Made by a program: the position numbers and the translations under genes | Part shown: positions 27,124 to 34,958 of the stretch, piece after piece | How positions within the stretch are numbered: the first letter of the stretch is position 1 | Layout of the letters: every line of letters starts with the position of its first letter | DNA from: Pseudomonas solani | Lineage (GTDB): Bacteria > Pseudomonadota > Gammaproteobacteria > Pseudomonadales > Pseudomonadaceae | NCBI RefSeq assembly: GCF_026072635.1 | Contig: NZ_AP023081.1 | Span: 1,882,501 to 1,946,500, forward strand | Direction: 5' to 3' | DNA: 64,000 nt | Notes under the pieces: model-generated | The model's input: only the letters and a program-made list of their open reading frames with translations | The model's database searches: none | Told to the model about the DNA's origin: nothing

Positions 27124-28088
27124 CAGGCCGCCCCTTGCAGTTGCACCAGAGCGATGCGCACCGCCTTGCGCACTTCCGGGTCGCCGTCGGCTTCCGCCGC
27201 GCGCAGGGCCGGCACGGCCCAGGTATCCCCCAGCTCACCCAGGGCCAGCGCGGCTTCCTTGCGCAGGTTGGCGATGCCGTGCACCAGCAGCCCGGCAAGC
27301 CCCGGCCCGGCCGGGCGATGGCGCAACCGGCCAAGGGCGCGGGCGGCGCGCAGGCGCACCTGCCAATAGGTGTCATCCAGGGCAGCGAGCAGCGCCGGGC
27401 CGGCGGCGTCCAGGCCCACCTTGCCGAGGGTGGTGGCGGCTTCTTCGCGCACCTGCCAGGCCTCGTCGGCCAGGGCCGCACGCAGCGCCGGCAGCACGCT
27501 GGCGTCACTGGCCAGACCCAGGGCGCCGGTGGCGGCGCGGCGTACCTCGGTGTCCGGGTCATCGCTGGCCAGGCGCGCCAGGGCCGGCAGCGCATCGCTG
27601 CGCTTGAGCCAGCCGAGGATGCCCACCGCCTCGCGGCGCACCCCGGCTTCGGCGTCGTCCAGGGCATACAGCGCCGGCGTGGCGGCGGCGCCCAGGCGCA
27701 GCTCGCGCAGGGCGCGCAATGCACTGGCGCGGACGAAGGCGTCGGCATGGCGCACCCAGGGCAGGATCAGCTCCCCCGCTTCCGTGCTCTTCAGCTCGCT
27801 CAGGCTTTGCGCGGCGGCCAGGCGTACGGCTTCGTCACCATCGGCCAGGGCGGCGCAGAGGGCCTGCACCACATCGGGCTCTTCCCAGGCTTCCAGCAGG
27901 CGTGCGGCCTCGGCGCGCACCTCGGCGGCGGCGTCGGCCACCAGGGCGTCGGTGAGCCAGGGCAGGCCTTCGGGGTCTTCCAGGTCAGCCAGCTCGATCA
28001 GGGCGATGCGGCGCACACCGGCGTCCTCATCGGCGAGGCGCGGCAGCAGGTCGAGAATCTCGGGGTTGTCGGTTTCACGGTGGGTCAT
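27123..28088 (-). CDS. HEAT-repeat protein
   Basis: 321 residues made almost wholly of about ten tandem 30-residue HEAT/PBS-lyase-like repeats with the pattern D..VR..A...LG (for example DPDTEVRRAATGALG, DEAWQVREEAATTLG). Such alpha solenoids are protein-binding scaffolds. The ATG overlaps the stop of the upstream ABC ATPase gene (ATGA); the open frame continues 5' but only as an out-of-frame shadow of that gene. Its partner is unknown; the flavoprotein or ferredoxin of the same operon is a candidate. Confidence 0.88.
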   Translation of the reverse strand: MTHRETDNPEILDLLPRLADEDAGVRRIALIELADLEDPEGLPWLTDALVADAAAEVRAEAARLLEAWEEPDVVQALCAALADGDEAVRLAAAQSLSELKSTEAGELILPWVRHADAFVRASALRALRELRLGAAATPALYALDDAEAGVRREAVGILGWLKRSDALPALARLASDDPDTEVRRAATGALGLASDASVLPALRAALADEAWQVREEAATTLGKVGLDAAGPALLAALDDTYWQVRLRAARALGRLRHRPAGPGLAGLLVHGIANLRKEAALALGELGDTWAVPALRAAEADGDPEVRKAVRIALVQLQGAA

Positions 28089-28939
28089 AGCGCGACTCGC
28101 AAGGGCGGGTGGTCGGTGGGCAGGCCGAGCGGGGTCAGGCGCGGCAGTTCGCGGCCTTCCTCGTGGCGCAGCAATTCCAGGCAGTGGCGCTTGAGGTGGG
28201 TGAAGCCGGGGCTGGTCAGCAGGCTGGCGCGGCGCGGCCGTGGGAAATCGAGGCGCAGGTCCTCGATGAAGCGGCCGGGGCGCGGGCTCATCACCAGGAT
28301 GCGGTCGGCGAGGAACAGCGCCTCGTCGATGTCGTGGGTGACGAACACCACCGTGGTGCGGATGCGCGTCCAGATATCCAGCAGCAGCTCCTGCATGCGC
28401 GAACGGGTTTGCGCGTCGAGGGCGCCGAAGGGCTCGTCCATCAGCAGCAGGCGCGGCCGGTTGATCAGTACGCGGGCGATCTCGGCGCGCTGCTGCATGC
28501 CGCCGGAGAGCTGCGCGGGCCAGCGCCCGGCGAAGTCGGCAAGGCCCACCAGGCCCAGGAACTCGGCAGCCTGGCGACGGCGCTCGTGCTTGCCGATGCC
28601 CTGCATCTTCAGGCCGAAGGCGACGTTGTCGAGCACGCTGCGCCAGGGCAGCAGGGTGTGGTGCTGGAACACCATGCCGCGCTCCGGCGAAGGCCCGGCC
28701 ACGGCGCGCCCGTCCACTTCCAGGGTGCCGGTACGCGGCCGCAGGTGGCCGGCCAGGGCGCCGAGCAAGGTGGACTTGCCGCAACCCGAGGGACCGAGGA
28801 TGCAGACGAACTCCCCGGGGGCGATGGAGAAGTCCACCGCCTGCACGGCATCGAAGGCCTGGGCGCCCTCGCCGAGGCGGATGGACAGCTGCCGGCCCTC
28901 GATGCGGCCGGATTCGACGACCTGTTCGAAGGCACTCAT
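28085..28939 (-). CDS. ABC transporter ATPase of the AprA-like operon
   Basis: 284 residues of the nitrate/sulfonate/taurine importer class: Walker A GPSGCGKS (about 50), signature LSGGMQQRAEIA, Walker B RLLLMDEP and H-loop VFVTHD. It has a C-terminal extension of about 40 residues beyond the usual domain. Start and stop overlap the neighbouring genes (TGATG with the permease, ATGA with the HEAT gene), so translation is tightly coupled. Confidence 0.92.
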   Translation of the reverse strand: MSAFEQVVESGRIEGRQLSIRLGEGAQAFDAVQAVDFSIAPGEFVCILGPSGCGKSTLLGALAGHLRPRTGTLEVDGRAVAGPSPERGMVFQHHTLLPWRSVLDNVAFGLKMQGIGKHERRRQAAEFLGLVGLADFAGRWPAQLSGGMQQRAEIARVLINRPRLLLMDEPFGALDAQTRSRMQELLLDIWTRIRTTVVFVTHDIDEALFLADRILVMSPRPGRFIEDLRLDFPRPRRASLLTSPGFTHLKRHCLELLRHEEGRELPRLTPLGLPTDHPPLRVAL

Positions 28940-29718
28940 CAGGCGTTCCTCCGCGTGCGGTACCAGGGCGTGGCGAGGCCGCCGAGGCGCTTCACCAGGC
29001 CGCTGCTGCCCATGCCCAGCAGGCCGATCAGCAGCATGCCGACGACGATGTCCGGGTAGTTCTGGATGGTGTAGGACTCCCAGGTGTAATAGCCGATGCC
29101 GAACTGCCCGGAAATCATCTCGGCGGTGACCAGGCAGAACCACGAGGTGCCCATGCCGATGGCCAGACCGGTGACGATGCTCGGCGCGGCGCCGGGCAGG
29201 ACCACTTCACGCAGGATGGCCAGGCGCCCGGCACCCAGGCTGCGCGCCGAAGCCACCAGGCGCGGGTCGACGCCTTCGACGCCGTGCACGGTGTTGAGCA
29301 GGATGGGGAACAGCGCGCCGGTGAAGGTGATGAACACCATCGACAGCTCCGAGGACGGGAACATCAGGATGGCCAGGGGAATCCAGGCCACCGCCGGGAT
29401 CGGCCGCAGCACTTCCAGGGGCGGCAGCAGGCTGTACTCGGCCCAACGCGAACGGCCGATGGCCAGACCCAGCAGCACGCCGACGATGGCGGCGGCCAGG
29501 TAGCCGGCGAACACCCGCGCCAGGCTGCTGGAAAGGTGCGGCAGCAGCTTGCTGGAATGCACCAGCTGCCAGGCGGCCTCCAGCACCGCGCCGGGGGTGG
29601 GCACGTAGCTGAAGGTGATCAGCCCCAGGTCCAGCCGCGCCGTGGCCGCCAGCTGCCAGAACAGCAGGCAGGCGGCCAGGGAGGCGAGGCGCAGGGGCCA
29701 GCGAAAGAGGGATGTCAT
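28939..29718 (-). CDS. ABC transporter permease of the AprA-like operon
   Basis: 259 residues, about six membrane helices, and the contact loop VASARSLGAGRLAILREVVLPGAAPS. Same class as SsuC and TauC. It overlaps the ATPase start by one base. The ATG is preceded by GGAGAAG. Confidence 0.92.
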   Translation of the reverse strand: MTSLFRWPLRLASLAACLLFWQLAATARLDLGLITFSYVPTPGAVLEAAWQLVHSSKLLPHLSSSLARVFAGYLAAAIVGVLLGLAIGRSRWAEYSLLPPLEVLRPIPAVAWIPLAILMFPSSELSMVFITFTGALFPILLNTVHGVEGVDPRLVASARSLGAGRLAILREVVLPGAAPSIVTGLAIGMGTSWFCLVTAEMISGQFGIGYYTWESYTIQNYPDIVVGMLLIGLLGMGSSGLVKRLGGLATPWYRTRRNA

Positions 29719-29820
29719 GGGCTTCTCCTGCAGGTTGGCGCCAAGCGGAGCGCGGCCCAGCATGGCCCCGCTCGGCATGGGTGCGTTGGGCTTCGCTGCG
29801 CTCAGCACCGGCCTACGTAT

Positions 29821-31230
29821 TCAGCGGCTGGCCAGGGCCTGCTTCTGGTTGGCGCTGGTGAAGTCCAGCGCGGTGCCGCCATTGGCCTGGGCGTAGCGCT
29901 CGGCCTGGTCCTTGAGCAGGAAGGCGGAAAGCTCGCCCTTGTCGTTGCGCACGAACCAGGCCTGGTTGGCCAGCAGCTTGATGCCGCTGTCGGTGGCCTG
30001 GGCGTAGATGGCGCGGATGTCCTTGCCCTCCTGCTCCAGCTGCGCCAGGGCGGCCAGGGCCGCTTCCGGGGAGGCGTAGTGGCGCACCTTGTCTTCGCCG
30101 CGCACCCAGATCTGCGCCAGGCGCTTGAAGTCGGTGATCGGCTGGCCGGTGGCGGCGTCCTTGGCCACCAGCTGCAGCGGGGCGTAGTTCTTCAGCGCCT
30201 TGTCGTAGTCCTGCCCGGCGTCCTTGAAGGCCGCGCGGATGAAGCGGTCATCGATGAACTTGCCGGTGTCCAGGCCGCGGTCGGTCTTCTTCAGCAGCTT
30301 GAGGGTGTCGATGGAGGTGGCCACCGCCTGGCGGTACTCCGGCTTCCAGGTGAGGTCGCGGGTCTGCAGGCCGAGGGGGCCGTGGAACAGGTAGTTCACC
30401 TCGGCCTCGATGCCGGTGACCTTCTCGATCAGCTCGCTGTATTTCTCCGGCTCGGCGGCGAACAGGCGGTCGGCCTCCAGGCTGGCGCGCAGGTAGGCGG
30501 TGACCACTTCCGGGTACTTCTCGGCATAGGCGGCATCCACCAGCGCGCCGTGGAAGGTCGGCGCCTCGGCCTGGGAGCCGTCGTAGATCTTCCGCGCGAA
30601 GCCACGGTTGGGGAACAGCTCGGCGAAGGGCACGAAGTCGGCGTGGGCCTCGATACGGTTGCTGCGCAGGGCGGAGCCGGCGATCTCCGGCGGCTGGGCG
30701 ATGATGCGCACGTCCTTCTCCGGGTCCCAGCCCTGTGCGGCGATGGCGCGCAGCAGCATGCCGTGGGCGGTGGAGGCGAAGGGCACGGAGATGGTCTTGC
30801 CCTTGAGCTCGGCGATGGACTGCACGCTGGATGAGGCCGGCACCACGATGCCGTTGCCGCTGCCCCGGGTGCTGCCCGAAAGCACGCTGATGAACAGGCT
30901 GCGCTTGCCGGCGTCGAGGTGGGCGACGCCGTTGAAGGAGCCGGGGAAGTCGGCCATGGCGCCGAAATCCAGCTTGCCGGCGACCATCTCGTTGGTCAGG
31001 GGCGCGCCGCTGGTGAAGTTCTTCCACTCCACCTCGTAGTGGGCGTCCTTGTACTTGCCGTCATGGGGCAGGTACTTCTCCAGCAGGCCCAGCTCGCGGA
31101 TCAGCAGGCCGCCGGTGGCGCAGTTGATGGTGGTGTCCTGGGTGCCGATGGCGATGCGGATGGTCTCGGCGGAGGCGGACGCGGTGGTAACGGCCAGCGC
31201 GAGGCCGGCGATGGTTGCACGTAGGCTCAT
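29821..31230 (-). CDS. ABC transporter substrate-binding protein of the AprA-like operon
   Basis: 469 residues with a short signal peptide (1-21, ending ASA). It belongs to the nitrate/sulfonate/taurine class but is about 150 residues longer than SsuA. The N-terminal region has IRIAIGTQDTTINCATGG and GAMADFPGSFNG; the C-terminal third is an extra segment with no recognised motif. Substrate is unknown; its company (flavoprotein, ferredoxin, sulfur genes) suggests a sulfur compound. An intergenic gap of 102 bases separates it from the permease. Confidence 0.88.
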   Translation of the reverse strand: MSLRATIAGLALAVTTASASAETIRIAIGTQDTTINCATGGLLIRELGLLEKYLPHDGKYKDAHYEVEWKNFTSGAPLTNEMVAGKLDFGAMADFPGSFNGVAHLDAGKRSLFISVLSGSTRGSGNGIVVPASSSVQSIAELKGKTISVPFASTAHGMLLRAIAAQGWDPEKDVRIIAQPPEIAGSALRSNRIEAHADFVPFAELFPNRGFARKIYDGSQAEAPTFHGALVDAAYAEKYPEVVTAYLRASLEADRLFAAEPEKYSELIEKVTGIEAEVNYLFHGPLGLQTRDLTWKPEYRQAVATSIDTLKLLKKTDRGLDTGKFIDDRFIRAAFKDAGQDYDKALKNYAPLQLVAKDAATGQPITDFKRLAQIWVRGEDKVRHYASPEAALAALAQLEQEGKDIRAIYAQATDSGIKLLANQAWFVRNDKGELSAFLLKDQAERYAQANGGTALDFTSANQKQALASR

Positions 31231-31361
31231 GGTTCCCCTCGAATCATTGGTCTGGTTGTCGTCTCCGCCACATCGTCGGTGGTGGGAAACGAGGGGTCTT
31301 GCAGGCAAGGCGTCCGGCGGCGGGCCGGATGGCGGGTGTCGTTTCTTGTGGGTGAAGCGGA

Positions 31362-31607
31362 TCAGCGCAGCAGGTAGGGGATCTCCACCTTCACCGCGCC
31401 GGTCGGGCAATCCTTCTCGCAGGGCATGCAGTACCAGCACTCGTCGAAGGCCATGTAGGCCTTCTGGGTTGCCGGGTTGATGGCCAGCAGGTCCATCGGG
31501 CAGACCTCGACGCACACGGTGCAGCCCTTGTGGGCGATGCACTTGTCTTCGTCGACCGTCACCGGCGCGCTGCTGCGGAAGAAGATTTCCTGGGGTTGAA
31601 AGGCCAT
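31362..31607 (-). CDS. two-[4Fe-4S] ferredoxin, AprB-like
   Basis: 81 residues with two cysteine sets, C23/C29/C32/C36 and C57/C60/C63/C67, each followed by Pro or closing on CP, as in bacterial ferredoxins that carry two [4Fe-4S] clusters. The spacing resembles the N-terminal half of the APS reductase beta subunit AprB, but the C-terminal tail of AprB is missing. It directly follows the AprA-like gene (62 bases) and is the obvious electron partner. AAGGA precedes the ATG. Confidence 0.9.
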   Translation of the reverse strand: MAFQPQEIFFRSSAPVTVDEDKCIAHKGCTVCVEVCPMDLLAINPATQKAYMAFDECWYCMPCEKDCPTGAVKVEIPYLLR

Positions 31608-31669
31608 GTCACGGGTCCTTGGAGCCTTGGGGCTCTCTGTGTTCTTGGGATGTAGGGATCAATGCCTCG

Positions 31670-33394
31670 TCAGGCGGCTTCGGTCTTCACCCGCAGGCGG
31701 TCGTAGGCGCTTTGTTCTTCCGCATCCAGGGCGATCAGGTAGGGCTCCACCGGTTTCTTGAAGCTGGTCATGGCGCCGTCATCGCCCTTCTTCAGGTGGC
31801 AGTGGCAGAACCACTCGGCGTCGTTGCGCTCGGGGTGGTCGACGCGGTGGTGGTAGAGGCCCCAGCGGCTTTCCTCGCGGAACAGCGAGGCGCGGGCGGC
31901 CATCTCGGCGCAATCGCGGATCACGCTGACTTCCATGGCACGCATCAGCTCGTGGGGGTTGTTGGCCTTCATCTGCCCGAGGTCGCGTTCGATCTCGGCG
32001 AAGCGGGTCAGGCCGATCTCCATCTTCTTGGTCACCTTGGGCGGCTGCAGGTAGTCGTTGACCATGCGCCGCAGCTTGTACTCCACCTGGGCCGGCGGCA
32101 GGCCGTGCTCGCGGTTCAGCGGTGCGTAGACCCGCTCGCGCTCGCGCTCCACCTGGGCCGGGTCGACGGCGGCGAAATCACGCCCGGCTACGTAGTCGGC
32201 GGCGTTGATGCCGGCGAACCAGCCGTAGGTGAAGGCGCCGAGCATGTAGTTGTGCGGCACGGCGGCCATGTCGCCGGCAGCGTAGAGGCCCTTCACCGAG
32301 GTCTCGGCCTTCTCGTTGACCCACACGCCCGAGGCCGAGTGGCCGGAGCAGAAGCCGATCTCGGAGATGTGCATCTCCACCATCTGCTGGCGGTAGTCGG
32401 TGCCCCGGCCGGCGTGGAACTGGCCACGGCTGGGGCGCTCGTTGCTGTGGAGGATCTCCTCGATGGTCTGGATGGTTTCCTCGGCCAGGTGGTCCAGCTT
32501 GAGGAACACCGGGCCGTTGCCGCCTTCGAGCTCCTGGTGGAACTCCCACATCATCTGGCCGCTCCAGTAGTCGCACTCGATGAAGCGTTCACCCTTGTTG
32601 TTGGCCGTGTAGCCGCCCAGGGGGCCGGTGACGTAGGCACAGGCGGGGCCGTTGTAGTCCTTGATCAGCGGGTTGATCTGGAAGCACTCCAGGTTCGCCA
32701 GCTCGGCCCCGGCGTGGTAGGCCATGGCGTAGCCGTCGCCGGCGTTGGTGGGGTTCTCGTAGGTGCCCATCAGGTAGCCCGAGGACGGCAGGCCCAGGCG
32801 CCCGGCGGCCCCGCAGGCGAGGATCACCGCCTTGGCGCGGATCACCTGGAAATCGCCGCTACGGCAGTCGAAGCCGAGCACGCCGCAGGCGGCGCCCGCA
32901 TCGTCCAGCAGCACGCGGGTGGTGACCAGGCGGTTGGTGATGTTCACCCGCGCACGCTTGAGCTGGCGGTAGAGCACCTTCTTGATGTCGTGGCCCTCGG
33001 GCATCGGCAGCACGTAGGCGCCCATGTGGTGGACCTTCTTCACCGCGTAGTCGCCGGTCTCGTCCTTCTCGAACTTCACACCCCAGCGGTCCAGCTGCTC
33101 GATGGTCTCGAAGCTGTGGGTGGCGTAGGCGTAGACGGCGGCCTGGTTGACGATGCCGTCGTTGGCCACGGTGATTTCCTTGGTGTACTGCTCGGGCGTC
33201 GCGTGGCCGGGGATGATGGCGTTGTTCAGGCCGTCCATGCCCATGCTGATGGCGCCGCTGCGCTTGACGTTGGCCTTGTCCACCAGCAGCAAGCGCAGCT
33301 CGCGGTTCTTCTCCTTGGCCTTGATCGCGGCCATGGGGCCGGCGGTGCCGCCGCCGATGACGACGATGTCGTATTCCTGCTCCAGGGTGTTCAT
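31670..33394 (-). CDS. AprA-like FAD oxidoreductase (fumarate reductase/APS reductase family)
   Basis: 574 residues. The N-terminal GGGTAG dinucleotide loop is at 14-19 and is followed by VDKANVKRSGAISMGMDGLN, which matches the SGA-G-N stretch of the APS reductase alpha subunit. The second FAD motif is GLYAAGDMAAVPHN. The family includes fumarate reductase, aspartate oxidase and AprA. Paired with the ferredoxin it resembles AprBA, but ATP sulfurylase and Dsr genes are absent and the organism type is aerobic, so dissimilatory sulfate reduction is unlikely. The true reaction is unknown. Start overlaps the GntR stop (ATGA). Confidence 0.88.
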   Translation of the reverse strand: MNTLEQEYDIVVIGGGTAGPMAAIKAKEKNRELRLLLVDKANVKRSGAISMGMDGLNNAIIPGHATPEQYTKEITVANDGIVNQAAVYAYATHSFETIEQLDRWGVKFEKDETGDYAVKKVHHMGAYVLPMPEGHDIKKVLYRQLKRARVNITNRLVTTRVLLDDAGAACGVLGFDCRSGDFQVIRAKAVILACGAAGRLGLPSSGYLMGTYENPTNAGDGYAMAYHAGAELANLECFQINPLIKDYNGPACAYVTGPLGGYTANNKGERFIECDYWSGQMMWEFHQELEGGNGPVFLKLDHLAEETIQTIEEILHSNERPSRGQFHAGRGTDYRQQMVEMHISEIGFCSGHSASGVWVNEKAETSVKGLYAAGDMAAVPHNYMLGAFTYGWFAGINAADYVAGRDFAAVDPAQVERERERVYAPLNREHGLPPAQVEYKLRRMVNDYLQPPKVTKKMEIGLTRFAEIERDLGQMKANNPHELMRAMEVSVIRDCAEMAARASLFREESRWGLYHHRVDHPERNDAEWFCHCHLKKGDDGAMTSFKKPVEPYLIALDAEEQSAYDRLRVKTEAA

Positions 33395-34140
33395 GCCTGT
33401 GCTCCCTTCTGGCGGTCGATGCGCAGGCGGTACTGGAAGGCATCGCCGCGGTAGTAGAGGTGTTCGAAGTCCAGCGGCGCGCCGTCGGCGGTGTGGGTCA
33501 GGCGCTCGATGCGCATGATCGGCGAGCCCTCCTCCACGTCCAGTGCCTGGGTCAGGTCGCTGTCGGCGAGCACGGCGTCGATGGCCAGGTCGGCGTGGCC
33601 CAAGGGAATGCCGCAGTCGTTCTCGAGGATGAGGAAGATGTCGCGGGTGACCAGGTCGGCCTTCTCCAGCTTCTCGCCCACCGCCAGGGGCAGCCAGGTG
33701 AGTTCCAGGGACACCGGCTCGCGGTTGATCAGGCGCACGCGCTTGATCTCGATCACCGGGCTGCCCTCCTCCACCTGCAGCCGCTCGGCCACCAGCGCGC
33801 TGGCCGGCACCTGCTTGAAGCTGCGCAGGCGGTTGAGCACCTCGTAGCCCATCTGGGTCATGGACTCGGCCAGGCCCTGCAGGGTGGAGACGTTCTGGAA
33901 GGCCTTGGGCTTGGCGACGAAGGTGCCCTTGCCGTGGATCTTGAAGATCAGCCCTTCCTTCTGCAGGTCACCCAGCGCCTGGCGCACGGTGATGCGGCTG
34001 ACGTCGAAGGCCTTGCCCAGCTCGCTTTCCGAGGGCATGCGGCTGTGGGGTGGATAGGTGCCATCGAGGATGCGCCCGCGCAGCAACTCCTTGAGCTGGC
34101 TGTAGAGGGGCACCGGGGAAAGGGGAAGCAGTTCGGCCAT
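33391..34140 (-). CDS. GntR-family regulator with UTRA domain
   Basis: 249 residues: N-terminal winged helix (about 8-75; MPSESELGKAFDVSRITVRQ) and a C-terminal UTRA ligand-binding domain, placing it in the HutC/FarR group. It is the first gene of an eight-gene operon (regulator, AprA-like, ferredoxin, binding protein, permease, ATPase, HEAT, DUF971) and probably represses it until the substrate arrives. A perfect 16-base palindrome lies just upstream. Confidence 0.92.
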   Translation of the reverse strand: MAELLPLSPVPLYSQLKELLRGRILDGTYPPHSRMPSESELGKAFDVSRITVRQALGDLQKEGLIFKIHGKGTFVAKPKAFQNVSTLQGLAESMTQMGYEVLNRLRSFKQVPASALVAERLQVEEGSPVIEIKRVRLINREPVSLELTWLPLAVGEKLEKADLVTRDIFLILENDCGIPLGHADLAIDAVLADSDLTQALDVEEGSPIMRIERLTHTADGAPLDFEHLYYRGDAFQYRLRIDRQKGAQA

Positions 34141-34160
34141 GTCGTTCGCTCGCGATCCTT

Positions 34161-34176
34161 ACTTGTTATAACAAGT
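34161..34176. promoter_or_regulatory. palindromic operator before the GntR gene
   Basis: ACTTGTTATAACAAGT is a perfect 16-base palindrome 21 bases before the GntR start codon, in the only promoter position of the operon. HutC-group GntR proteins bind short palindromes of this kind. Autoregulation is inferred. Confidence 0.7.
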
Positions 34177-34259
34177 TATGGCACGAGGATAGCGAGCATA
34201 AGGACCGCAGCGGAAATACCGTTATCGAATAAGAATAGAAGCCGGTACGAACCGGTTTT

Positions 34260-34355
34260 GTAGGGGCGACTTCAGTCGCCAAGCAGGCCGAAGGCCTGCC
34301 CTGCCTGGCTCTCAAGGGGCTGCTGTGCCGCCCTCGCCCTGGGCGAATGAATTGG
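34260..34355. repeat. REP pair interrupted by structured element copy 2
   Basis: GTAGGGGCGACTTCAGTCGC at 34260 begins an ordinary REP pair, but the second arm (GGGCGAATGAATT, 34341-34353) stops where the terminal repeat of the structured element begins; the expected CGCCCCTAC is missing. Confidence 0.7.
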
Positions 34356-34356
34356 C

Positions 34357-34843
34357 TCTGTGTGCGTTAGCTGTTGTGGTTTTAATGCAGGAGCTCAAAC
34401 ACGGTGCTTTCCGGGCACCAAAGGATTTCTGCCACCGCCACCGCATGGGTTTCGCTTCGCTCTACGCCATCCTACGAAAGCCGCCGCTACGTGCACGTTG
34501 GGTTGGTGCGCACATCAATGTGTGGATTTGAGCGAAGAAAGTTGGAGCAGCCGCCAACGCCCCTCCAGGAGGCCGAACGCAGTCGTTGCGCCGGGGGACG
34601 AGCGGCATGGATGCCGCGAGAGGCGCGCCAGGCCATGGATGGCCCATCGCGCCGGCCCCCCAGAGCGACGATGGAGTGAGGGAACCCCGGCGAAGCCGGG
34701 GCCGGATGATGGGGCAAGCCCTTTTGGTTCCTTTTCTGGCGACTGAGAAAAGGGACTCGCCCGGGAGGGCGAAACCAGAAACATCACCAGAACTCAGCAA
34801 TCAGCTGAGCTCAAATCCTCTAGCAACACTTAACGCAGACAGA
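34357..34843. mobile_element. structured dispersed element, copy 2 (MITE-like)
   Basis: 487 bases bounded by TCTGTGTGCGTTA at the left and TAACGCAGACAGA at the right, an inverted repeat of 13 bases with one mismatch that extends imperfectly to about 20. The left arm includes the dispersed short repeat (34444-34476). The core (34541-34815) aligns with copies 1 and 3. Hairpins: GCGGCAT/ATGCCGC (34602-34617), GGCGCG + GGCCA / TGGCC + CGCGCC (34622-34653), CCCCGGC/GCCGGGG (34685-34701). Each differs from copy 1 by paired changes. It encodes no recognisable protein. Its ends abut REP sequences. Confidence 0.72.
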
Positions 34844-34936
34844 GCGAATTCATTCGCGAAGCAGCCTGCAAGGCTGCCGCTCGGTTAGAGCCTGGGGGCC
34901 GCTTCGCGGCCCTTTCGCGAATAAATTCGCTCCCAC
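34844..34936. repeat. REP pair adjoining structured element copy 2
   Basis: The left REP begins GCGAATTCATTCGCGAA and lacks its GTGGGA head, which is replaced by the element's terminal repeat; the inverted partner GCGAATAAATTCGCTCCCAC closes the pair at 34936. Confidence 0.75.
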
Positions 34937-34958
34937 GGGAACAGCGTTCCGCGCCTCG

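Noticed and set aside
31362..33394. Reading the AprA-like and ferredoxin genes as true dissimilatory APS reductase (aprBA)
   Set aside because: The ferredoxin lacks the AprB tail, no sat or dsr genes are present, and the genes are tied to an ABC importer and a GntR regulator.
31619..33454. 611-codon plus-strand frame over the AprA-like gene
   Set aside because: Same shadow effect; no start signal and no family pattern.
34178..34195. TGGCACGAGGATAGC, resembling a sigma-54 promoter
   Set aside because: It faces the plus strand, away from the GntR operon, and no gene starts downstream within several hundred bases.
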